The notes under the pieces were generated by a model, which had not been told where the DNA came from, made no database searches, and saw nothing but the letters and a program-made list of their open reading frames with translations. Of a stretch of DNA of 64,000 bases, positions 38,711-48,515 are shown in pieces. Origin of the DNA: Mesorhizobium sp. DCY119 (GTDB taxonomy: Bacteria; Pseudomonadota; Alphaproteobacteria; Rhizobiales; Rhizobiaceae); the NCBI RefSeq assembly GCF_003590645.1, contig NZ_CP031834.1:2666501-2730500 (forward strand). The letters run 5' to 3'. Made by a program: the position numbers and the translations under genes. Every line of letters starts with the position of its first letter. Within the stretch, counting starts at the first letter, position 1.

Positions 38711-39244
38711 ATGGTCACGATCCATGAAGGCAGGCCTGGCCTGTCGCGCCGCGAGTTGCTGAAACGCGGCGGCGTGGGCGCCGCACTGCTCGTCATCAGC
38801 GGCAGCGCCGTCATCAGCCCGCAACATGCCTGGGGGCTCGAAACGACGGCCCTCAAGCCCGAGACGATGGCGACGCTGATCCAGATGGCGCGCGACATCT
38901 ATCCGCACGACCAGGTGCCGGACAAATATTACGCCATCGCCGTCAAGAGCCATGACGAACTGGCCGGCAAGGATGCTGCCCACAAGGAACTCATCGAAAA
39001 AGGCATCGCCGATCTCGATCAGAAGGCCGGTGCCGGCGGCTATGCCGGGCTTGGCTGGGAGGAGGAGCGGGTGAAGCTTCTCCAGGGTATCGAGGACACG
39101 CCGTTCTTCCAGGCGATCCGGGGCGGACTGGTTGTCGGGCTCTATAACCAGAAGGAGATCTGGCCGATCTTCGGCTATGAGGGCGAGTCCTACTCCAAGG
39201 GAGGCTACATCGCGCGCGGCTTCGACGACATCGAGTGGCTTTAG
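38711..39244 (+). CDS. Twin-arginine-exported small subunit of a GMC-type dehydrogenase
   Basis: A 177-residue protein with a Tat-type signal (SRRELLKRGGVGAALLVISG). The mature part has LIQMARDIYPHDQVPDKYY, like subunit 3 of gluconate 2-dehydrogenase and the small subunits of related membrane sugar dehydrogenases. It lies 48 bases before the flavoprotein gene and probably carries it out through the Tat system, since that partner has no signal. GGGAGG lies seven bases before the ATG. Confidence 0.82.
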   Translation: MVTIHEGRPGLSRRELLKRGGVGAALLVISGSAVISPQHAWGLETTALKPETMATLIQMARDIYPHDQVPDKYYAIAVKSHDELAGKDAAHKELIEKGIADLDQKAGAGGYAGLGWEEERVKLLQGIEDTPFFQAIRGGLVVGLYNQKEIWPIFGYEGESYSKGGYIARGFDDIEWL

Positions 39245-39292
39245 AGCCCGTTTCGTCAAGCCATTGCAATTATTGACCTTTGGGAGGAAACC

Positions 39293-40864
39293 ATGGTCGC
39301 GAAATATGATCTGAACGATGACAAGGTCGTCGTAATCATCGGCTCCGGCGCCGGCGGCGGCACACTCGGCAACGAACTCGCCCAGAAGGGCATCGACGTT
39401 GTCATACTCGAGGCAGGCAACCGTTACGAATATGCGGATTTCATCAATGACGAGTGGGACAGCTTCGCCCAGCTCTCCTGGGGCGATCCGCGCACCGCTT
39501 CCGGCGGCTGGCGCGTCGCCAAGGATTTTTCGGGCCTTCCGGCCTGGATCGTCAAGGCTGTCGGCGGAACGACCACGCATTGGGCCGGTGCATCGCTTCG
39601 CCTGCAGGATCATGAATTCAAGGCGCTGACCCATTACGGCAAGATCGAGGGCGCGAATCTGCTCGACTGGCCGCTGACGCTGGCGGAACTCGAACCATAC
39701 TACGCCAAGGCCGAAGACAAGATGGGGGTGACCCGCACCAACGGCATCGAAGGCCTGCCGGGAAACAACAATTTCAAGATCCTGAAGGCCGGCGCGGACG
39801 CGCTTGGCTACAAGGAATGCCACACCGGCAATATGGCGATCAATTCCGCCGAGCGTGATGGCCGGATGGGCTGCCAGCAGACCGGCTTCTGTTTCCAAGG
39901 CTGCAAATGGGGCGCGAAATGGTCGACGCTCTACACGGAAATCCCCAAGGGCGAAGAAACCGGCAAGCTGGAGGTTCGTCCCAACAGCCATGTCGTCAAG
40001 ATCGAGCATGACGACAGCGGCAAGGTGACGAACGTCGTTTACGCCGACAAGGACGGCAAGCTGCAAAGCCAGAAGGCGCGCATCGTCTGCGTTGCCGGCA
40101 ATTCGATCGAAAGCCCGCGGCTGCTGCTCAATTCGGCATCGTCGAAGTTTCCGGACGGACTTGCCAATTCGTCGGGGCAGGTGGGCAAGAACTACATGCG
40201 CCACACCACCGGCTCGGTCTACGCGATCTTCGACAAGCCGGTGCACATGTATCGCGGCACGACCATGGCCGGCATCGTGCGCGACGAGGCAAAGCACGAT
40301 CCTTCGCGCGGCTTTGTCGGCGGGTATGAACTGGAGACGCTGTCGCTTGGCCTGCCGTTCATGGCCGCCTTCCTCAATCCGGGTGGCTGGGGCCGAGGGT
40401 TCACCACGGCACTCGACCACTATGACCATATGGCCGGCATGTGGATCGTCGGCGAGGACATGCCGCAGGAACAGAACGCGGTGAAACTACATGGCGAGAT
40501 GAAAGACAAATACGGCATGCCGATACCGGACGTCTGGTTCACCGACCATGCCAATGATGATGCCATGCGCAACCATGCCTACAAGCAGGGCATGGCCATG
40601 TATGACGCTGTCGGGGCAACGCGGACGTTCCCGACGCCGCCTTATCCGTCCACGCACAATCTCGGCACCAATCGCATGAGCGAGAAGGCGTCGGATGGTG
40701 TGGTCAACAAGTTCGGCCAGACGCACGACATCAAGAACCTGTTCGTGTCGGACGGCAGCCAGTTCACCACCGGCGGCGCGGAAAACCCGACGCTCACCAT
40801 CGTGACGCTGGCGATCCGGCAGGCAGATCATATCGCCAAGGAGATGGCGGCCAAGAACATCTAG
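39293..40864 (+). CDS. GMC-family FAD-dependent dehydrogenase, catalytic subunit
   Basis: A 523-residue flavoprotein. The FAD-binding fold begins VVIIGSGAGGGTLGNELA; GGTTTHWAGASLRL follows near residue 96; the C terminus has THNLGTNRMS, with the active-site histidine, and NLFVSDGSQFTTGGAENPT. It should oxidise a sugar or alcohol outside the cytoplasm and pass electrons to the respiratory chain. Sugar, acceptor and cytochrome partner are not identified; no cytochrome c gene is adjacent. GGGAGGAAACC precedes the ATG and a terminator follows. Confidence 0.88.
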   Translation: MVAKYDLNDDKVVVIIGSGAGGGTLGNELAQKGIDVVILEAGNRYEYADFINDEWDSFAQLSWGDPRTASGGWRVAKDFSGLPAWIVKAVGGTTTHWAGASLRLQDHEFKALTHYGKIEGANLLDWPLTLAELEPYYAKAEDKMGVTRTNGIEGLPGNNNFKILKAGADALGYKECHTGNMAINSAERDGRMGCQQTGFCFQGCKWGAKWSTLYTEIPKGEETGKLEVRPNSHVVKIEHDDSGKVTNVVYADKDGKLQSQKARIVCVAGNSIESPRLLLNSASSKFPDGLANSSGQVGKNYMRHTTGSVYAIFDKPVHMYRGTTMAGIVRDEAKHDPSRGFVGGYELETLSLGLPFMAAFLNPGGWGRGFTTALDHYDHMAGMWIVGEDMPQEQNAVKLHGEMKDKYGMPIPDVWFTDHANDDAMRNHAYKQGMAMYDAVGATRTFPTPPYPSTHNLGTNRMSEKASDGVVNKFGQTHDIKNLFVSDGSQFTTGGAENPTLTIVTLAIRQADHIAKEMAAKNI

Positions 40865-40887
40865 GACGACCTCCCCGAGACCCTGCC

Positions 40888-40930
40888 TCCGGCGTGGAAT
40901 GTCTTTTCGACATTCTGCGCCGGATTTTTT
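40888..40930 (+). terminator. Intrinsic terminator after the GMC dehydrogenase gene
   Basis: TCCGGCG (40888-40894) pairs with CGCCGGA (40918-40924), with an inner AATGTC/GACATT stem, followed by six T residues. Confidence 0.88.
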
Positions 40931-40980
40931 GTGCGCAAGCTGTGCCAAAAATGGATGCATGAGCGCCTTCTGCGCAGAAT

Positions 40981-41030
40981 TTGTGCAGCGCACAATATCG
41001 ATTGCACTAATATAACCCATAGTTGTGCAA
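40981..41030. promoter_or_regulatory. Cluster of TTGTGC half-sites before the ParB-like gene
   Basis: TTGTGC-AGC-GCACAA is a perfect inverted repeat (40981-40995). A further TTGCAC (41002-41007) and TTGTGCAA (41023-41030) form another inverted pair, and TGTGCC occurs upstream at 40941. This looks like a multi-site operator. The rest of 40931-41350 has no recognised gene. Confidence 0.4.
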
Positions 41031-41216
41031 GGGCGATCGTGCGCGATCTCACCCGCATCATCATATCTATTTGAAAATGCAGGGATAACCGTCTCCTGTC
41101 TGAATCGGGCGTCAATTGGCACGGCGATTGCATTGCTTCTTGTGTGCGAGTCGCGGGGGGCTCGCATACCAGTTTCGGGATTTTCATCCCAAAGTCGTTG
41201 CCTTCGAGGGGAAGGC

Positions 41217-41257
41217 GCTCGACCGGAGCGCGGCGTCACGATCGCGCCCGGTCGAGC
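41217..41257 (+). other. Strong hairpin in the leader of the ParB-like gene
   Basis: GCTCGACCGG (41217-41226) pairs perfectly with CCGGTCGAGC (41248-41257), with a possible inner GCGCG/CGCGC stem. No T tract follows, so it is more likely a leader structure than a terminator. Confidence 0.5.
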
Positions 41258-41315
41258 CAGCTATCTGGGACTTGGTGCCCGCCCACATGGACATTGCGCG
41301 CAAAGCCTTTATTCA

Positions 41316-41342
41316 TGTTGGGCAGGGCGCTTTGCCCCAACA
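41316..41342 (+). other. Hairpin adjoining the start of the ParB-like gene
   Basis: TGTTGGGCA pairs with TGCCCCAACA, nine pairs with one bulged C. It ends nine bases before the ATG at 41351, directly against the poor ribosome site, so it may control initiation. Confidence 0.45.
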
Positions 41343-41350
41343 GGCAGAAA

Positions 41351-41599
41351 ATGCTCAGACCGCAGAAAATCCCGATCAGCCAGATCTATGTGCCGACGGA
41401 GCGCCGCAAGACGCTGCATCCGGACACTGTTCGGGTGATTGCCGAGAGCATCGTCGAAAACGGCCAGCAGACGCCGATACAGGTGCGCTTCGACGGCAAG
41501 CGCTATGTGCTCATCGAAGGGCTGCACCGGCTCGAAGCCGTGAAATGGCTCGGCGAGACGACGATCGATGGCTACATCGTGCAAGCCAAGCGGCACTAG
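41351..41599 (+). CDS. ParB N-terminal-domain (ParB/sulfiredoxin fold) protein
   Basis: An 82-residue protein that is only the ParB-like nuclease/CTPase fold: IPISQIYVPTERRKTL, IAESIVENGQQTPIQVRF and VLIEGLHRLEAVKWLGE. GxHR as in EGLHRLEA is the ParB box II pattern. It lacks the helix-turn-helix and dimer domains of chromosome-partition ParB, so it is not parB itself. Function unknown. No strong ribosome site precedes the ATG (GGCAGAAA). The frame upstream is open but does not resemble protein. Confidence 0.78.
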   Translation: MLRPQKIPISQIYVPTERRKTLHPDTVRVIAESIVENGQQTPIQVRFDGKRYVLIEGLHRLEAVKWLGETTIDGYIVQAKRH

Positions 41600-41645
41600 A
41601 GACCTTTGCCTCGCCGGAGCGAATTCTGAAAAGGTCTCCTAGATC

Positions 41646-42413
41646 TCAGCCGTGATGGCCCTTTGCCACCTCCTGCGTCAGCGTGGTGATGAAGCGCTTG
41701 GTGCGCTCGCGCTGCGGATTGTCGAAGACCTCGCGCGCCGGGCCGGTTTCGACGACCACGCCGGCATCCAGAAACACGACTTCGTTGGCGATGGATGAGG
41801 CAAGACGAAGGTCGTGCGTGGCCATGACCATCGTCGTGCCCTCCCTGGCGAGATCGCTCAGAACATCCACCACTTCCTGTGCGAGTTCGGGGTCGAGCGC
41901 CGATGTCGGCTCATCGCACAGCAGAACCTTGGGCGAGGGCGCCAGCGCGCGCGCAATCGCGACGCGCTGCTGCTGGCCGCCCGAAAGCGTTGCCGGCCAT
42001 GCATCGGCCTTGTGGGCCATGCCGACCTTTTCGAGCAGTGCCGCAGCCCGCTCGCGCGCCTTGGCCTCCGGCCATTTGAGCACGGTGGTGAGACCTTCCA
42101 TGACGTTTTCGATCGCTGTGCGATGCGGGAAAAGCTGGAAATTCTGGAACACCATGCCGGTCTGGCGGCGCAGGCGCTGGATCGCGGCGGTTGCGACCTT
42201 CTGGCCGGGACGGAACTCCAGCCGGTCGTTGCCGATGCGCACTGCGCCTGAAGTCGGGATTTCCAGAAGGTTGATGCAGCGCAGAAGCGTGCTCTTGCCG
42301 CCGCCCGACGGGCCGACGAGCGCGGTCACCGTGCCTTCCTTGATGGCGACGGAGACGCCCTTGAGGACCATCAGGTCGCCGAACTGCTTTTCGATGTTTT
42401 CCAGACCGATCAT
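41646..42413 (-). CDS. Polar amino acid (cystine-type) ABC transporter, ATP-binding protein
   Basis: A 255-residue ATPase. Walker A is VGPSGGGKSTLL near residue 35, the Q loop is VFQNFQLFPH, the signature is LSGGQQQRVAIARAL near 145, Walker B is LLCDEPTSALDPE and the switch histidine is in ATHDLRLA. It powers the transporter formed with the permease at 42410 and the binding protein at 43255. Its ATG overlaps the permease stop by four bases (ATGA). Confidence 0.92.
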   Translation of the reverse strand: MIGLENIEKQFGDLMVLKGVSVAIKEGTVTALVGPSGGGKSTLLRCINLLEIPTSGAVRIGNDRLEFRPGQKVATAAIQRLRRQTGMVFQNFQLFPHRTAIENVMEGLTTVLKWPEAKARERAAALLEKVGMAHKADAWPATLSGGQQQRVAIARALAPSPKVLLCDEPTSALDPELAQEVVDVLSDLAREGTTMVMATHDLRLASSIANEVVFLDAGVVVETGPAREVFDNPQRERTKRFITTLTQEVAKGHHG

Positions 42414-43090
42414 GACCGTGCCTCGATAAAGCCGCCATAACGCCCGAGGCGGTGTTCAAGCCGGACCTGAAGCTGTGACAGGATCGAGCTCAGCGCCAGA
42501 TAGATGAGTGCTGCCTCGACATAGAGGATCAGCGGTTCGTATGTGGTGGCGACGATGCGCTGCGCGGCCTGGAACAGTTCGGGCACGGTGATGGCCGCGG
42601 CAAGCGACGTGTCCTTGACCAGCGAAATGAAGGTGTTCGACAGCGGCGGTACGGCCACGCGGGCCGCCTGCGGCAGGATGGTGCGGCGCATGGCCTGCGA
42701 CCATGTCATGCCGATCGAATAGGCCGCTTCCCACTGGCCCTTCGGCACCGAGCCTATGACGGCGCGGATGATCTCGGAAGTATATGCGCCGACATTCAGG
42801 GTGAAGCCGATCAAGGCGGCGGGGAAGGCATCGAGCACGATGCCGACGCTGGGCAGGCCGTAGAAGATCAGGAAAAGCTGTACCAGAAGCGGCGTGCCGC
42901 GGATGATCCAGACATAGAAGCGCACGATCGCGACAAGCGGTGCGGGGCCGAAGAGCCGGATGATGGCCACGATCAGCCCGAGCGTGAGGCCAAGCGCAAA
43001 GGACAAGAGCGTGAGCGGGGCCGAAAACACGACAGCCGCCCATAGAAGCGGCCCGAGCGAATCCAGCATCAATTGAAGCCAGTGGGGCAA
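42410..43090 (-). CDS. Polar amino acid (cystine-type) ABC transporter, permease
   Basis: A 226-residue membrane protein of the HisM/YecS type with about five helices. The EAA motif, contacting the ATPase, reads KGQWEAAYSIGMTWSQAMRR near residue 120; IIRGTPLLVQLFLIFYGLP is family-typical. The start is a TTG with GGAGG eight bases upstream; the next ATG is 21 bases further in. It lies 164 bases after the binding-protein gene, with a hairpin between. Confidence 0.9.
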   Translation of the reverse strand: MPHWLQLMLDSLGPLLWAAVVFSAPLTLLSFALGLTLGLIVAIIRLFGPAPLVAIVRFYVWIIRGTPLLVQLFLIFYGLPSVGIVLDAFPAALIGFTLNVGAYTSEIIRAVIGSVPKGQWEAAYSIGMTWSQAMRRTILPQAARVAVPPLSNTFISLVKDTSLAAAITVPELFQAAQRIVATTYEPLILYVEAALIYLALSSILSQLQVRLEHRLGRYGGFIEARS

Positions 43091-43207
43091 GGTATGTTCC
43101 TCCGGTCCCTACTTAAATTTCTCAGGAGCCAAGGTGCGGCTCGCGGATATGATCTAATTATCGGGAAAGGTTGCAGGTTTTTCGCAAAAGATCATGCGCA
43201 AAATGAA

Positions 43208-43237
43208 AGGCGGACCGGCCTGCCGGCCGATCCGCCT
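43208..43237 (-). terminator. Intra-operon hairpin after the binding-protein gene
   Basis: AGGCGGATCGGCC pairs with GGCCGGTCCGCCT (minus strand) around a four-base loop with one mismatch, then TTTCATTTT. It probably lowers read-through from the binding-protein gene into the permease and ATPase genes or protects the upstream mRNA end. Confidence 0.6.
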
Positions 43238-43254
43238 CATTGCATGCGATGCGA

Positions 43255-44028
43255 CTACTTCGAAACGTCCTGTCCAAAGTATTTGTCGGAGATTTTCTGG
43301 TAGGTGCCGTCCGACTGGATTTCCTTCAGCGCCGCATTGATGGCCTCGAGCAGTTCGGGCTCGCCCTTGCGGATGATGACGCCGGAATAGTCGGCCTTGT
43401 CCTCGGTCGCGGCGATTTTCACGTTGGCGTCGGGCTTGTGCTTCTTGAAGTCGAGGAAGGACAGGCTGTCGTTGATGGTGGCGTCAGCGCGACCGTTGAG
43501 CACGAGCTGGATCGACTGGTCGAAGCCGTCTGTGCCGACCAAAGCGGCACCCGATGCCTCGGCGAGCTTGCCGAAATTGCTGGTCAGCGACTGCGCCGAC
43601 TTCTTGCCCTTGAGATCGGCAAACGTCTTGATGTCCTCATTGTCGCCGCGCACGATCAGTGCTGCCTTGGAGGCGATGTAAGGCTCGGAGAAATCGTATT
43701 TCTGCTTGCGTGCGTCGGTGATGCCGACCTGATTGATGACGGCGTCATAACGGTTGGCGTCTAGGCCGGCGATCAGCCCGTCCCAGCGGCCTTCGAGGAA
43801 TTCGGCCTTCACGCCGAGACGCTTGGCGATCTCTTCGCCGATTTCCACGTCGAAGCCGACAAGCTTGCCCGCGGTGTCATGATAGGTGAAGGGCGCGTAG
43901 GTGCCCTCGGTGCCGATCTTGAAGACGCCTGCGCTCTTGACCTGTTCAAGGTTGGAGCCGGCATGGCCGGGAGCGAGCGCCAGAAGCTGCAAGGCACCGG
44001 CGACGAGCAGCGTGTTCAACCATTTCAT
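43255..44028 (-). CDS. Cystine/polar amino acid ABC transporter, substrate-binding protein
   Basis: A 257-residue periplasmic protein with a signal peptide ending near residue 24 (LLALAPGHAGS). The mature protein has IGTEGTYAPFTYHD, LVGFDVEIGEEIAKRLG and YDAVINQVGITDARKQKYDFS, like the cystine-binding FliY/TcyJ group. Ligand assignment is therefore probable, not certain. The ATG at 44028 lies nine bases from AGGA; an in-frame ATG at 44058 would give a longer signal. First gene of the transporter operon. Confidence 0.9.
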   Translation of the reverse strand: MKWLNTLLVAGALQLLALAPGHAGSNLEQVKSAGVFKIGTEGTYAPFTYHDTAGKLVGFDVEIGEEIAKRLGVKAEFLEGRWDGLIAGLDANRYDAVINQVGITDARKQKYDFSEPYIASKAALIVRGDNEDIKTFADLKGKKSAQSLTSNFGKLAEASGAALVGTDGFDQSIQLVLNGRADATINDSLSFLDFKKHKPDANVKIAATEDKADYSGVIIRKGEPELLEAINAALKEIQSDGTYQKISDKYFGQDVSK

Positions 44029-44220
44029 GGTGTTTGATCCTGAAGTTTCCCGGCTCATGGCCGGTCAATTGCGAAGAACCTGCAGACTGTCAGAACGATA
44101 GCACGAATGGAACGCGAATATTTTTCCAAGGAACGGGATTTGTAAAATCCTGATCCTGAGACTTGCACTTATATGAAATCATATTGCGTGAAATCTGATC
44201 GCATTTGACCCATGCGAAAA

Positions 44221-45087
44221 TTACGTGACCCTGGACTCCGTCGGCTTGACCGGCAGTTCGGCTGACGAGAACCAGACATCACGATAGATGGCCGTGGCGG
44301 TTTCGTCAGGCGCCTTGTCGGCAGTCAGCCAAAGCGAGCGCGTTCGGGCCGCTTCCCGCTTGCCTGGTACCTTTGTGCAGCCTTCCGTGCTCGAAGCGCC
44401 GACGCAGGGAATGAACCAGGACGGCATCAACGGTTTTACTGAGAAGCCGGTGGCCGCGCGCCGGACCAAAAGCGCAACGCCGACCTCGTCGGCCGGCCGC
44501 CATGGAAAGATCATGCGCCCATCGGGACGCAACGCCTGCAACCAGGACGGTGGCGGGCAGGCGACACCGGCGTTGACGTAGATCAGGTCGCATTGCGGGA
44601 TCGGAAGGACCGTGGCGTCTCCCACGATGACGGACGCATTCTCGAAAGGTTCCAGATTTTGGCGTGCCTGGCGCGCAAGGTCGGGTTCGAGTTCGAACGC
44701 CTCGACCTTTCCGCCCGGCAGAACCAGCACCGACATCATGGCGGTGTAGTAGCCGGTGCCGGTGCCTATGTGACAGACGGTTTCGCCGGGCTGGAGCGCA
44801 ACCGCACCTAACCATGCTGCGTGCAGATAGGGCTCGCCATTGTTGATGCCCTTGTCCGCATCGAGTGCGACGAGCGCATTCTGATAGAGGTAGATGGGGT
44901 CGGCGCTGGGCGTTTGGACATAATGGCGGTGGTTCACCATGATCTTCCACGGTCCGGGCGGCATAAAGGCTTCGCGCGGCACCAGTTCGAACACCCGCTC
45001 CAGCCTCGGGTCGCTGGAATTGCTCGCGGCAAACATCAAGCTGGCGTAGAAGGCCCGCACTTCATCGAGATCCCTGCCTTTTCGCAT
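44221..45087 (-). CDS. Protein-L-isoaspartate methyltransferase-like protein
   Basis: A 288-residue SAM-dependent methyltransferase of PCMT type, longer than the repair enzyme (about 210). The SAM loop is VCHIGTGTGYYTAMMS near residue 115, after FMPPGPWKI and QTPSADPIYLYQN, which correspond to the PCMT N-terminal region. The usual SQP motif is not evident, so isoaspartate repair is doubtful; it may modify another substrate. GAGGAG is ten bases before the ATG at 45087. Confidence 0.75.
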   Translation of the reverse strand: MRKGRDLDEVRAFYASLMFAASNSSDPRLERVFELVPREAFMPPGPWKIMVNHRHYVQTPSADPIYLYQNALVALDADKGINNGEPYLHAAWLGAVALQPGETVCHIGTGTGYYTAMMSVLVLPGGKVEAFELEPDLARQARQNLEPFENASVIVGDATVLPIPQCDLIYVNAGVACPPPSWLQALRPDGRMIFPWRPADEVGVALLVRRAATGFSVKPLMPSWFIPCVGASSTEGCTKVPGKREAARTRSLWLTADKAPDETATAIYRDVWFSSAELPVKPTESRVT

Positions 45088-45369
45088 GCCTGCCTGTCTC
45101 CTCGCGAATGATATTACGCAGGCAGACCGGCGGCGCGTCAACGCCGAACCCTGTATGAAAGCTCGACAAGTTGAATGCTGTACACTGATTTTGCTGTGTT
45201 ATTCTTCCATTGGCTTGGGTGAGTCGGCCAATCATCGTCAGAGTGAATCAGGTGTTCGAGTGCGTGCAAAGCGAGGCCGCAAGGCTGGCGCAAGCAAGCG
45301 CGCTCACTGTCTACATTCAAGTTTGTTGCTGTTCCTTGTGTTTTGACAATCGGGCAAGGGGAAAGCCGG
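45088..45369. other. Non-coding region between two divergent genes
   Basis: About 280 bases between a methyltransferase start and a small protein start. TTGACA occurs at about 45345 but too near the small gene to be its promoter. No other signal was recognised. Confidence 0.35.
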
Positions 45370-45549
45370 ATGCAGCACGTTATCGAAGATAGTCTGAAGC
45401 CGCGCCTGACCGAACGTGTGGATATCCTCACGGCGGTCAACATTCTGCGGTCGCGCGGCTATCGCAATGAAGACCTTATCGCCGAGATCACGAGGTTGTT
45501 CTACGTCGATCTCGACGAATACAACGACGTCGTGCAACTCAGCGCGTAA
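45370..45549 (+). CDS. Small conserved hypothetical protein (59 aa)
   Basis: A 59-residue protein, mostly acidic and helical: TERVDILTAVNILRSRGYRNEDLI and a C-terminal FYVDLDEYNDVVQLSA. No membrane segment, signal or cysteine. I do not recognise a named family. AAGGGGAAAG is eight bases before the ATG. It converges on pccB. Confidence 0.65.
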   Translation: MQHVIEDSLKPRLTERVDILTAVNILRSRGYRNEDLIAEITRLFYVDLDEYNDVVQLSA

Positions 45550-45589
45550 CGACGGGTCAAACCACGACAGATCACCGTGAGGCGGAGCC

Positions 45590-47122
<1,533 letters not shown>

Positions 47123-47234
47123 GACGAATGTTTCCCCGGGGTAACTGTTTTGCCAGCGGTGTTAGCACGACAGCCGACGAGCGCAAATATCGGGTCTGCC
47201 CGAGCCGCGCTAACCGGATGTGCGTGAGATCGTA

Positions 47235-47673
47235 CTACCAGGTGCCGGTGTTGCTCATCGAGACCCAGGGCTCGACTTTTTCCTTGGCGGGCCTTTCTGG
47301 AGAAGTTCGATCGAGATGCCGTCCGGCGACTTGATGAAGGCCATGTTGCCATCGCGCGGCGGGCGGTTGATGGTCACGCCCTTGTCCATGAGGCGCTGGC
47401 AGGTGACGTAGATGTCGTCGACCTCGTAGGCGAGATGGCCGAAATTGCGCCCGCCCTTATACTCTTCCGGATCCCAGTTGTAGGTGAGCTCGATCAGCGG
47501 TGCCTTTGCGGTGATGCCGGCATGCTCGTCTTCGGGGCGGCCAGGAAGATCAGCGTGAAGCGCGCTTCCTTGTTTTCATGGCGCCGGACTTCGACCAAGC
47601 CGAGCTTGTTGCAATAGAAATCGAGCGAGACATCGACGTCGGCGACGCGGACCATTGTGTGGAGATAGCGCAT
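47235..47673 (-). pseudogene. gloA: Lactoylglutathione lyase (glyoxalase I) gene with two frameshifts
   Basis: Read in three successive frames the segment encodes a whole GloA of about 146 residues: MRYLHTMVRVADVDVSLDFY, then after a one-base loss at the G4 run 47534-47537 [20 protein letters not shown] and [17 protein letters not shown], then after a second loss at 47289-47291 [16 protein letters not shown]. Both losses are in runs of C on the coding strand. As written the product stops after about 58 residues. GAGGAAAG precedes the ATG. Either the gene is decaying or the sequence has two homopolymer errors. Confidence 0.88.
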
Positions 47674-47890
47674 GTGTTCTTTCCTCGGGTTGGGCGCGGG
47701 AACATAGGGCGCGCCACCCCTTTTCGGCAACCTTCAAGGGCGTGCAAGGTGCGTGGAAAGATGATTGGCAGTATTGGAACGGCTGAAACGGTGAAAAAAG
47801 GCAAAGCGGGTATTGCATAGACCGGAACACGCAGTGTTATTCTGGTTGCAAGAATCAGTTGTGTCTTTAGTCAGGAAAAGGTGCGGTCGA

Positions 47891-48484
47891 ATGGGGGACA
47901 GGGCCTCTTTCATGAGGCGGGACTTGATCGGGGATGATGCCTTGAACCGTGACGAGATCGGCGAGGCAGCTGATCTGACTGAGATCTCCGGAGCCATCAA
48001 ATGGTTCGATGTGGCCAAGGGTTACGGCTTCATCCTGCCCGATGACGGCGCTTCCGATATTCTCCTTCACGTTACGTGCCTGCGCCGCGACGGTTTCCAG
48101 ACTGCGCTCGAGGGCGCACGCGTTGTCTGCCTCGTCAGGCAGGGCGAGCGGGGGCTGCAGGCTTTCCGCGTGCTTTCCATGGACAATTCAACGGCCATTC
48201 ACCCGGCCGAGATGCAGGAACAGCGAACCCATGTCGCCGTCACCGCCGAAAGCGGGCTCGAGCGCGCTTTGGTGAAATGGTTCAACCGCACCAAGGGCTT
48301 TGGCTTCCTGACGCGCGGCGAGGGCACCGAGGACATTTTCGTCCATATGGAGACGCTGCGCCGCTACGGCCTGACGGAGTTGCGTCCGGGCCAGGTGGTG
48401 CTGGTTCGCTTCGGCCGTGGCGACAAGGGCCTTATGGCTGCCGAAATTCACCCTGATATCGGGACCTTGCCGGTTTCGCACTAG
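47891..48484 (+). CDS. Two-domain cold-shock protein
   Basis: A 197-residue protein with two cold-shock domains, an alphaproteobacterial form. Domain 1 (about residues 35-100) begins [20 protein letters not shown] with RNP1 KGYGFI and RNP2 ILLHV. Domain 2 (about 130-195) begins [17 protein letters not shown] with RNP1 KGFGFL and RNP2 IFVHM. It should bind single-stranded nucleic acid. The ATG at 47891 follows AAGG by nine bases; the open frame upstream gives only an unconvincing extension. DUF192 follows after 31 bases. Confidence 0.9.
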   Translation: MGDRASFMRRDLIGDDALNRDEIGEAADLTEISGAIKWFDVAKGYGFILPDDGASDILLHVTCLRRDGFQTALEGARVVCLVRQGERGLQAFRVLSMDNSTAIHPAEMQEQRTHVAVTAESGLERALVKWFNRTKGFGFLTRGEGTEDIFVHMETLRRYGLTELRPGQVVLVRFGRGDKGLMAAEIHPDIGTLPVSH

Positions 48485-48515
48485 GCGCGATCCCGGCCCC
48501 GACCAGACAGGGATC

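Noticed and set aside
38528-40429. 633-codon open frame on the minus strand
   Set aside because: Antisense to the VOC, small-subunit and GMC dehydrogenase genes, which are well supported with ribosome sites and motifs.
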